Shown here piece by piece: positions 28,036-35,255 of a stretch of 64,000 nucleotides of DNA (position 1 is its first letter; each line of letters starts with the position of its first letter). This stretch comes from Mucilaginibacter robiniae (GTDB taxonomy: Bacteria; Bacteroidota; Bacteroidia; Sphingobacteriales; Sphingobacteriaceae), in contig NZ_CP051682.1 in assembly GCF_012849215.1 (NCBI RefSeq), forward strand, positions 62,001 to 126,000, written 5' to 3'. A model generated the notes under the pieces. It saw only the letters and a list, made by a program, of their open reading frames with translations. It was not told the origin of the DNA and searched no databases. A program made the position numbers and the translations under genes.

Positions 28036-28081
28036 TTCTATAAACTACGATATGGCTTAGTTCATTTGGTAGTTTATAGAA
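28036..28081. repeat. 13-bp perfect inverted repeat after the ABC transporter gene
   Basis: TTCTATAAACTAC (28036-28048) and GTAGTTTATAGAA (28069-28081) are exact complements with a 20-nt loop, 45 bases beyond the transporter stop. No T-run follows. It may stabilise or end the transcript, or be a protein-binding dyad. Confidence 0.5.
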
Positions 28082-28125
28082 AGAATTTTACATACATTTT
28101 CTTCAATGCTAGATGATAGACTTAC

Positions 28126-29916
28126 TTACCCTGCACTCTCCTGCTCTTCCAATAATTGCTTTTCGTAAAGCTCAAAGTAAACGCCTTTTTGTTGCATCAG
28201 GTCTTCATGGTTACCTTGTTCCACAATACAACCTTCATCCATCACCAAAATTTTATCGGCATTTCGAATAGTTGAAATACGGTGAGCAATAATAATACTG
28301 GTTTTATCTTTCATTAACCGACCCAAGTTACTCAAGATCTCTTCCTCTGTACGGGTATCTACGGCTGAAAGGCAATCATCAAAAATTAATATTTGAGGTT
28401 CCTTAATAATAGCCCGGGCAATAGATACGCGTTGTTTTTGCCCGCCCGATAATGTAATCCCTCTTTCGCCAATCAGCGTTGCAAAGCTATCTTCCAGTTC
28501 TATAATATTGTTATACACCGCGGCATCTTTAGCAGCCTGCTCAACTTTAGCCATATCCAGTACATCAGCGCTAAAAGCAATATTGTTAGCAATGGTATCT
28601 GAAAACAAGAAAACTTCCTGCGGTACAAAACCTACTTGTGAACGATAGCTGTTCAAGTTTATTTGCTTTAACGGAGTATTGTCAATCAAGATTTCTCCTT
28701 GCGTACAATCGTACATCCTCATAATCAGGTTAGCAATAGTTGATTTACCAGAACCTGTACGTCCAATTATCGCCACCATCTGCCCTGCTTCAGCTTGAAA
28801 AGACACATTTTGTAAGGCTTTAATCCCGGTATCCGGATAAGTAAAGCTTACCTTATTAAAGGTAATGCCACCAGCAATAGCCTGCGGCTGTACATTAGGT
28901 GATTGTATTTCAGGCTGTGCATGCAGAAACTCGTTAATTCGTTTTTGTGATGCTGCCGCACGTTGTACCAACGAAGTTACCCACCCTAATGACATTACCG
29001 GAAACATCAACTGATTCAGATACACCACAAACTCGGCGATATTACCCGAGGTGATGTTACCTTTCATGACCTCTATACCACCAATATAGATAATCAGCAC
29101 ATTACTTAATCCTACCAGCAGTAGCATCATCGGATAAAACAAAGCTTGTACCTTTACCAACGCCATAGATTGGGTTTTGTAATCTTCACTCTCAACAGCA
29201 AACTCCTGGCTAACGAAAGCTTCCCGTACATACGATTTGATTACACGGATACCTGATATGTTTTCCTGCACAAAGCTGGAAAGAGAAGATAACCTTTCCT
29301 GTATGCGCTCGCTGCGCTGGTTGATAATATTATTTACATAATAGATGCTCAGTACAAGCACAGGCATAGGTAGTAAAGAAAAAAAGGCCAAACGGGTATT
29401 AACGCTCAGCATGGCGTAAACCGTTAACACAAAAAGTACTATCGTGTTAATAGAATACATAATACCAGGCCCCAAATACATACGCACGCGGCTTACGTCT
29501 TCCGTAACTCGGTTCATTAAATCCCCGGTATTGTTACGCCGGTAAAAGGCTAATGATAACTCCTGATAATGTTGATAAATTTCATTTTTCAAATCGTACT
29601 CAATGTGCCGCGACATTAAAATGATGGTTTGGCGCATGAAAAACAAAAACAAACCACGCAACAAAGAAAGTACCAGTACTAATACGCCGAAAAGCAACAG
29701 ACTGGAACCAAAAATTTCGTATATAACAGTTTGACGGCTAAAACCTGCATACAGGTGATAAATTTGAATATTCTCAGCCACCAAATCAAAAGCGACCCGG
29801 ATAACCTGTGCAGGCAGCACACCAAAAATATTGGAGATAACGACAAACAATACACCCGGTATAAGCCGCCAGCGATATTTATAAAAAAACTTATTTAGGT
29901 AAGCCAGACTTTTCAT
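28126..29916 (-). CDS. ABC transporter, fused permease and ATPase (MsbA/lipid-drug exporter type)
   Basis: The 596-residue half-transporter has six membrane segments (about 1-310) and an ATP-binding domain with Walker A IGRTGSGKSTIANL, signature ITLSGGQKQRVSIARA, and Walker B LIFDDCLSAVDTRTEE. The residue after the Walker B Asp is Asp, not the usual Glu, as in one half of BmrCD-type heterodimers, so ATP turnover may be weak or depend on a partner. No partner gene is adjacent. The start is placed at the ATG at 29916; the longer frame would begin with TTG at 29931. Confidence 0.9.
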   Translation of the reverse strand: MKSLAYLNKFFYKYRWRLIPGVLFVVISNIFGVLPAQVIRVAFDLVAENIQIYHLYAGFSRQTVIYEIFGSSLLLFGVLVLVLSLLRGLFLFFMRQTIILMSRHIEYDLKNEIYQHYQELSLAFYRRNNTGDLMNRVTEDVSRVRMYLGPGIMYSINTIVLFVLTVYAMLSVNTRLAFFSLLPMPVLVLSIYYVNNIINQRSERIQERLSSLSSFVQENISGIRVIKSYVREAFVSQEFAVESEDYKTQSMALVKVQALFYPMMLLLVGLSNVLIIYIGGIEVMKGNITSGNIAEFVVYLNQLMFPVMSLGWVTSLVQRAAASQKRINEFLHAQPEIQSPNVQPQAIAGGITFNKVSFTYPDTGIKALQNVSFQAEAGQMVAIIGRTGSGKSTIANLIMRMYDCTQGEILIDNTPLKQINLNSYRSQVGFVPQEVFLFSDTIANNIAFSADVLDMAKVEQAAKDAAVYNNIIELEDSFATLIGERGITLSGGQKQRVSIARAIIKEPQILIFDDCLSAVDTRTEEEILSNLGRLMKDKTSIIIAHRISTIRNADKILVMDEGCIVEQGNHEDLMQQKGVYFELYEKQLLEEQESAG

Positions 29917-30255
29917 ATTCAATAGCAACAAAGATAGAGTAATTATACAGGTTTACAGTCTTGCTTCGGCAACATGCGGTATGGCAAAGCTGTTTGTTAA
30001 AATGTTACTTCTTTTGGTATTGAGTGGAAAAGTAAAAATGTTACTTTTGCAGCGCATTGAGCAAAACATTATTTATTCTGCTTTCATAGTACAACATTGT
30101 TTGTTAAGCTAAATATGGCATAATCAACTTTGTTTTACCACGCAAGCTATGAATTAGTAATTATTTGAACAAATCATACTAGTTGCTGTTAACTAGGCAA
30201 AAATCAACAGCATTGATTGAAATTTTTACTGCGCATCCTAAAATCGTTCTTGTAA
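29917..30255. other. intergenic region between ABC transporter and nusB
   Basis: No gene is visible in these 340 bases. A promoter at 30020-30049 points toward nusB and would give a 200-nt leader of unknown purpose. Confidence 0.5.
30020..30049 (+). promoter_or_regulatory. predicted promoter upstream of nusB
   Basis: TTG (30020-30022) and TACTTTTG (30042-30049) are separated by 19 bases, matching the Bacteroidota promoter pattern. The nusB start is about 205 bases downstream, so the transcript would have a long leader. Confidence 0.55.
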
Positions 30256-31203
30256 ATGTTAAACAGAAGACACCTCAGGGTTAAAGTATTGCAAGCTTTA
30301 TACGCCTATCATCAAACAGACCAAAAAGATGTAAAACTGCACGAAAAGAATTTACTGCAGAACATTGATAAGGTATATGAGATGTACATCTGGATGCTAT
30401 CGCTGATTGATGAGGTAATCCACTACGCTCATAATGATGCAGCCGAGAGAGCCAACAAACACCTACCTACTGCTGAAGATTTAAACCCTAATCTTAAAAT
30501 TATTGAGAACCGGTTTATTACTTCGCTACATGCCAACAAAGAGTACAACCTGGCTATCAAGAAATACAAAGTATCTTGGGATTTTGATCCGGAACTAGCT
30601 AAAACATTATTTACAGCACTCAAAAACTCTGATGATTACAAAGCATATCTAAAAAAAACAGATGATACTTTGCAAACCGATAAAGACATTATCAAATACA
30701 TCTTTAAGAAGGTGATTTTGAAATCATCTCTGGCCGAACAAGTTTTTGAAGATAAATTTATTTTCTGGCCGGTTGATAAAGATGTGCTACAAGCTTTAAT
30801 TGCCAAAACGTTCAAAAACTTTTCGCACGATAACCCGCAAGAAAATAAACTTGCTGAAATTACCGGCAATTGGGTTGAAGACCGGGATTTTATTGTAAAT
30901 CTGTTTGAACAAGCTATACGGCATGACGGAGAATATCAGGAATTAATTAGCAATAAAACCCAGAACTGGGAACCTGAACGTATTGCTATGATGGATACTT
31001 TGCTGATGAAGATGGCCATTACAGAATTTATTAACTTTACCTCTATTCCGGTTAAAGTTACCATTAATGAGTATCTTGAAATTGCAAAGGAATTTAGTAC
31101 ACCTAAAAGTAATTCTTTCATCAACGGTATATTAGATAAAATCCTTTTTGAATTGAAAGAACAGCATAAAATACGGAAAACGGGCCGTGGCTTAATTGAA
31201 TAA
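30256..31203 (+). CDS. nusB: transcription antitermination factor NusB
   Basis: The 315-residue protein begins MLNRRHLRVKVLQALYAYHQ, the normal NusB N-terminus. It ends with the conserved C-terminal helices (NWEPERIAMMDTLLMKMAI, IPVKVTINEYLEIAKEFSTP, SFINGILDKIL). The middle is about 160 residues longer than E. coli NusB (139 residues), as is common in Bacteroidota. NusB with S10 binds boxA in rRNA leaders. It is the first gene of a co-directional run ending with marR, and the next gene begins 2 bases after its stop. Confidence 0.93.
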   Translation: MLNRRHLRVKVLQALYAYHQTDQKDVKLHEKNLLQNIDKVYEMYIWMLSLIDEVIHYAHNDAAERANKHLPTAEDLNPNLKIIENRFITSLHANKEYNLAIKKYKVSWDFDPELAKTLFTALKNSDDYKAYLKKTDDTLQTDKDIIKYIFKKVILKSSLAEQVFEDKFIFWPVDKDVLQALIAKTFKNFSHDNPQENKLAEITGNWVEDRDFIVNLFEQAIRHDGEYQELISNKTQNWEPERIAMMDTLLMKMAITEFINFTSIPVKVTINEYLEIAKEFSTPKSNSFINGILDKILFELKEQHKIRKTGRGLIE

Positions 31204-31205
31204 AA

Positions 31206-31658
31206 ATGAGAAATCTGATTGTAATTGCTTTACTGGCCGGCACGTTGGCGGCTTGTCAATCATCCACTACTAACCAGCAAAACGGTGGTGACTCTGCATC
31301 AACTTCTGCTTCCACAAAAGTTAATCCGGCTTTAGCTCCGGTTATTAAATTTGAACATGAGGTACATGATTTTGGCAAAATTAAACAAGGTGATAAAGTA
31401 ACTTATGCTTTTGATTTTACCAATAATGGAAAATCACCTTTAATTATTACTGATGCGGTGGCTACCTGCGGCTGTACCAGACCTGAATGGCCAAAGGAAC
31501 CTACAAAACCTGGCGACAAAGGCACCATTAAGGTAACTTTTAATAGCATTGGTAAAACCGGCCAGCAAGATAAAATGATCACGGTAACGGCTAACACTAT
31601 ACCAGCACAAAGCATGGTACATTTAACCGGTGAAGTAATTGACCCTAACAAAAAATAA
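31206..31658 (+). CDS. DUF1573 lipoprotein
   Basis: The 150-residue protein starts with a lipoprotein signal (MRNLIVIALLAGTLAACQSS, lipobox LAAC) and a low-complexity Ser/Thr/Asn linker. A DUF1573 beta-sandwich follows: FEHEVHDFGKIKQGDKVTYA, FTNNGKSPLIITDAVATCGC and TVTANTIPAQSMVHLTGEV. The domain resembles Ig-like folds of cell-surface proteins. Its function is unknown. In Bacteroidota it is very often placed between nusB and yajC, as here, 2 and 8 bases from its neighbours. Confidence 0.92.
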   Translation: MRNLIVIALLAGTLAACQSSTTNQQNGGDSASTSASTKVNPALAPVIKFEHEVHDFGKIKQGDKVTYAFDFTNNGKSPLIITDAVATCGCTRPEWPKEPTKPGDKGTIKVTFNSIGKTGQQDKMITVTANTIPAQSMVHLTGEVIDPNKK

Positions 31659-31666
31659 CTTTTATA

Positions 31667-32002
31667 ATGACAGCAACTATTTTATTGCAGGCAGCAGGCG
31701 GCGGTATTCTCGGCAGCGGTATTGTACCGATGATTCTGATTATCGTGGTATTTTATTTTTTCATGATTCGTCCGCAGGTAAAAAAGCAAAAGGATCAGAA
31801 AAAATATGTGGATGAATTAAAAAGAGGAGACAAAGTTGTTACCACTTCAGGCATACACGGCCGTGTAGCTGAAGTATTTGAAAAGCATTTTGTAATCGAG
31901 ATTGATAAAGGTGTAAATGTAAAGTTTGATAAATCGGCCATTTCACTAGATGCATCAAAAGCATTAAACACTACCACCACCTCTGTTGAAACTAAAGCTT
32001 AA
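31667..32002 (+). CDS. yajC: preprotein translocase subunit YajC
   Basis: The 111-residue protein has one N-terminal membrane segment (IVPMILIIVVFYFFMIRPQ, with the family IRPQ motif). A cytoplasmic domain follows, with KKYVDELKRGDKVVTTSGIH and FVIEIDKGVNVKFDKSAIS. YajC associates with SecDF-type translocon components in the inner membrane. It belongs to the nusB run and is followed by a hairpin at 32025. Confidence 0.95.
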   Translation: MTATILLQAAGGGILGSGIVPMILIIVVFYFFMIRPQVKKQKDQKKYVDELKRGDKVVTTSGIHGRVAEVFEKHFVIEIDKGVNVKFDKSAISLDASKALNTTTTSVETKA

Positions 32003-32024
32003 CTAACGCTACAATATTCAGCTG

Positions 32025-32061
32025 AAATGCCGTTCCGTTTGCAACTTACGGAGCGGCATTT
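32025..32061 (+). terminator. candidate terminator or attenuator after yajC
   Basis: AAATGCCGTTCCGT (32025-32038) pairs with ACGGAGCGGCATTT (32048-32061), 14 bp with one mismatch and a 9-nt loop, followed by TACTTTTAC. It may split the nusB run into two transcripts or reduce expression downstream. Confidence 0.65.
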
Positions 32062-32088
32062 TACTTTTACTCATCCTTGTAAAAAATT

Positions 32089-33036
32089 ATGGCACTGGTA
32101 AAACTATCTGCATCTGAACGCAGGCGGCTCACCGCTTTTATTACCTGCCTGCTGGTAGCTATGGTGGCTTGGGTATTTGCTACCCTATCCAGTACTTATA
32201 ACTTCACCTCGAAAAAAGTTATCAGCTTTAAAAACACACCACTGAAAAGAGCGTTTCGGTCTCTGCAGTCAGATACCGCTATTGTAACCGTACAAGGGAA
32301 TGGCTGGCAAATGTTACTTTCAAAAATAAGCCCCGACATACAGCCCGTGTATGTTGACCTGCATACCCTAGAGCATAGCAATTATATTGCACTAAATACT
32401 CAATTGGCTCAAATCAATACGCAGCACAACCAAAATGAAAAGGTTATAGCAATTGATCCAGACACGCTGTATTTTGATTTTACGAATCGCTTGAGTAAAA
32501 AAGTTCCGGTACAGCCTGTTTTAAACATTAAGTATCAGTCACAATATAAAAATTCGAGCAGAATAGTTGTTAAACCAGCTTACATTATTTTAAATGGGCC
32601 AACTAATTTGATTGATAAAATTACCAGTTGGAAAACAGATACCTTGAAACTACAGAATATTAGTAATACAATAGATGCTAATATAAATTTGCAAGCGACC
32701 AAAGAAGCCAATATTAATTTTTACCCGAAGACTGTTCAGGTTCATATTCCCGTTGAGGAGTTTACAGAAAAGGTTCTAAGCGTACCCGTCAAGATCATTA
32801 ACAATCAGCATTACGATAATATAAAAGTCTTTCCGCAAAGAGTTAAAGTAACATTTACCACGCCGCTAAGTCGCTATGCTGAAATAGATGAAGATTTTTT
32901 TGAAGCCACCGCAGATTTAAACTTTTATCTGCAATATGGCTATAGTGTGCTTCCTGTTAAAATAACACATGCGCCTGCCTACTGTAACATTGTAAGCATT
33001 GAACCGCAAAACATTGATTTTTTAATTAAAAAATAA
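32089..33036 (+). CDS. YbbR-like domain protein
   Basis: The 315-residue protein has an N-terminal membrane anchor (LTAFITCLLVAMVAWVFATL). Extracytoplasmic YbbR-like repeats follow, visible as KKVPVQPVLNIKYQSQY, VKPAYIILNGPTNLIDKI and EKVLSVPVKIINNQHYDN. In Firmicutes YbbR/CdaR regulates the diadenylate cyclase CdaA; in Bacteroidota the role is not established. No cyclase gene is adjacent. It is followed 1 base later by coaE. Confidence 0.82.
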   Translation: MALVKLSASERRRLTAFITCLLVAMVAWVFATLSSTYNFTSKKVISFKNTPLKRAFRSLQSDTAIVTVQGNGWQMLLSKISPDIQPVYVDLHTLEHSNYIALNTQLAQINTQHNQNEKVIAIDPDTLYFDFTNRLSKKVPVQPVLNIKYQSQYKNSSRIVVKPAYIILNGPTNLIDKITSWKTDTLKLQNISNTIDANINLQATKEANINFYPKTVQVHIPVEEFTEKVLSVPVKIINNQHYDNIKVFPQRVKVTFTTPLSRYAEIDEDFFEATADLNFYLQYGYSVLPVKITHAPAYCNIVSIEPQNIDFLIKK

Positions 33037-33037
33037 T

Positions 33038-33640
33038 ATGCTAAAAATTGGCATAACAGGGAATATAGGTAGTGGAAAAACCACCGTTAGTAAAGTTTTT
33101 GAACTGCTTGGCATACCTGTATTCTATGCAGATGTACATGCCAAAAACGTGATGACTGCCGATCCAGAACTTATAGCCTCACTTATGCAAACATTTGGTT
33201 CTGCAGCCTACCTGCCTGATGGCAGTTTAAACCGAAAATATATAGCAGGCATTGTATTTAATAATGAGGTAGAGCTACAAAAACTGAATGCTCTGGTACA
33301 TCCTGCCGTATTTAGGGCATTTGATAGCTGGGCTTCACAGCAAAACCAAGCACCATATCTATTGAAGGAAGCCGCTTTGCTTTTTGAAAGTGGTTCAAAC
33401 CAAGCTTGCGATTTTACGATAGTAGTAACAGCCCCCACAACAATGCGCATCAACCGGGTTATGCAGCGTGATCGGATTAGCGAAACAGAAGCAGAAAGCC
33501 GTAATGCTAAACAAATGCAGGAGGATGACAAAATAAAATTAGCTAATTTCACTATTTGTAATGATAACTCAAAGCTTGTTATTCCGCAGGTACTAGCATT
33601 ACATGAACAGTTTTTAGCTAAAGCTAGTACCCTATCATGA
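33038..33640 (+). CDS. coaE: dephospho-CoA kinase
   Basis: The 200-residue P-loop kinase has Walker A GITGNIGSGKTTVSK, followed by the substrate-lid region VFYADVHAKNVM, VHPAVFRAFDSW and LLFESG. It phosphorylates dephospho-CoA at the ribose 3' position, the last step of CoA synthesis. Its length is typical. It overlaps the next gene by 4 bases (ATGA), which indicates translational coupling. Confidence 0.95.
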   Translation: MLKIGITGNIGSGKTTVSKVFELLGIPVFYADVHAKNVMTADPELIASLMQTFGSAAYLPDGSLNRKYIAGIVFNNEVELQKLNALVHPAVFRAFDSWASQQNQAPYLLKEAALLFESGSNQACDFTIVVTAPTTMRINRVMQRDRISETEAESRNAKQMQEDDKIKLANFTICNDNSKLVIPQVLALHEQFLAKASTLS

Positions 33641-34575
33641 TTTTAGACGACTTCCTGGTATTTGATGATCATGGATTATACTGCCGTTACGGTGATTTCT
33701 ACTTAGATCCACAGCAACCTGTTCAACACGCAGTTATCTCGCATGCGCATGCCGATCATGCTGTGGCTGGTAATCGGCAGGTATATTGCACGCCGGCTAC
33801 AGCACGTTTTATGCAACTGCGTTACAGTAAAAACGCTGGTGGCCAGTTTCATTTATATAAATGGCATCAATCATTTACAATAGGCGCAGTAAAAATTTTC
33901 TTTATACCTGCTGGCCATATACTAGGCTCGGCTCAGGTTGTTATGCATTATGAGGGTATTACTTATTTATACACCGGTGACTACAAGCTACAGCCAGACT
34001 CTACCTGCGAACCTATTGAATGGATAAAAGCAGATGTACTAATTACCGAAAGTACTTTTGGCAATCCTGCTATCAAACACCCCGACCCTGTTGAAGAGAT
34101 AAAAAAGCTAAAGGAAATTGAGAGTAACATTTTATTAGGTGCATATGGATTAGGCAAAGCTCAACGTTTGATTAAACTAATCAGTGAATATGCTCCAAAC
34201 AAGAAAGTACTTGTACATCATCGTATTGCACCTATAAATACAATTTATGAACAATTAGGCTATGCTGTAGGTAACTACCAAATGTATAACCGAAAACTCA
34301 TGAAAACACAGGATGAGTATGTTTACCTAGTACCTCCTTTTACATTTGACAGTTATTTACGAGCTACTGGTGTGAAGCGTATATTCGCTTCGGGCTGGAA
34401 AAATTTACAGGTGAACCAGCAGGATACTTTATTTATATCAGACCATGCTGACTGGGATAATATTTTATATACTGTTGAGCAAGTTTCTCCAAAACAAATT
34501 TGGACTCTACATGGTGATGGCAGTCACCTGAAAAGCTATTTTGATAATCAACTAACTGTTAAGGCTCTAAATTAA
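33637..34575 (+). CDS. metallo-beta-lactamase-fold exonuclease (DNA-ligase-associated type)
   Basis: The 312-residue protein has the metal-binding motif HAHADHAVAG (HxHxDH), a second His in PAGHILGSAQVV, the Asp in YTGDYKLQ and late motifs FISDHADW and TLHGDGSHLKSY. This is the COG1236-type MBL/beta-CASP protein usually called the ligase-associated DNA damage response exonuclease. In many genomes it lies beside an ATP-dependent DNA ligase and a helicase; here neither is nearby. Its neighbours are coaE, overlapped by 4 bases, and a tiny DUF5522 gene starting at the next base. The nuclease role is known only from the family. Confidence 0.85.
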   Translation: MILDDFLVFDDHGLYCRYGDFYLDPQQPVQHAVISHAHADHAVAGNRQVYCTPATARFMQLRYSKNAGGQFHLYKWHQSFTIGAVKIFFIPAGHILGSAQVVMHYEGITYLYTGDYKLQPDSTCEPIEWIKADVLITESTFGNPAIKHPDPVEEIKKLKEIESNILLGAYGLGKAQRLIKLISEYAPNKKVLVHHRIAPINTIYEQLGYAVGNYQMYNRKLMKTQDEYVYLVPPFTFDSYLRATGVKRIFASGWKNLQVNQQDTLFISDHADWDNILYTVEQVSPKQIWTLHGDGSHLKSYFDNQLTVKALN

Positions 34576-34737
34576 ATGTTGAAAGCAGAAATTGACTATT
34601 ATATCAATGCGGATGGTAATTATGTATTTACACGCGAGTACCATTTAAAACGAGGTCACTGCTGCAAAAACAAATGTTTGCATTGTCCGTGGAACTTTGG
34701 ACGGCCTAAATGTGTTAAAGTAATTAAAAAGAAATAA
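34576..34737 (+). CDS. DUF5522 small cysteine protein
   Basis: This 53-residue gene begins directly at the base after the exonuclease stop. The product starts MLKAEIDYYINADGNYVFT and contains the DUF5522 hallmark (F/Y)T-x-YHLKRG-x-CC-x4-C-x2-CP: here YHLKRGHCCKNKCLHCPW. The four clustered cysteines suggest a metal-binding knuckle. The family is widespread in Bacteroidota and uncharacterised. The zero-base spacing argues for translational coupling to the exonuclease. Confidence 0.88.
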   Translation: MLKAEIDYYINADGNYVFTREYHLKRGHCCKNKCLHCPWNFGRPKCVKVIKKK

Positions 34738-34769
34738 ACATATTTGCCTGTTAACCTATATTATAATAT

Positions 34770-35219
34770 ATGCAAATCGAGAAAGAAATACAAAGCGATA
34801 AATTTGAAGATAGTTATCATAAAGTTGTTATAAATCTTTCTTATACGTATAGCTGGATGGCAAACCAGCTACGCTCCCAATTTGAAAAATACAACCTAAC
34901 CAGTCAGCAATTTAACGTGCTACGTATATTGCGTGGGCAATACCCGAAACCAGCTACCGTAAATTTGCTTAAAGAACGTATGTTAGATAAAATGTCTGAT
35001 GCTTCGCGTATTGTTGATCGTCTGGTTCAAAAAGAATTGGTATCACGTTGTACGAACAATCATGATAGGCGTGCAGTAGACATTCGTATCAGTGAAAAAG
35101 GATTGGATGTATTAAACCAGATGGACAATTCTTTTAAAACAGCCGATCTCTTAAAAAAGAACATTACAGAGCAGGAAGCAGACCAGCTAAGTAATTTGCT
35201 AGATAAACTACGAGGATAA
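34770..35219 (+). CDS. MarR family transcription regulator
   Basis: The 149-residue protein has a MarR winged helix: YNLTSQQFNVLRILRGQYP, the recognition region LLKERMLDKMSDASRIVDRL, and the wing VSRCTNNHDRRAVDIRISEKG. MarR dimers usually repress neighbouring genes and respond to small ligands. It lies 32 bases after DUF5522 on the same strand. Its targets cannot be told from sequence. Confidence 0.92.
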   Translation: MQIEKEIQSDKFEDSYHKVVINLSYTYSWMANQLRSQFEKYNLTSQQFNVLRILRGQYPKPATVNLLKERMLDKMSDASRIVDRLVQKELVSRCTNNHDRRAVDIRISEKGLDVLNQMDNSFKTADLLKKNITEQEADQLSNLLDKLRG

Positions 35220-35255
35220 GGCCTTAATTGCTTTAGATATATAATTACAAAAAAG

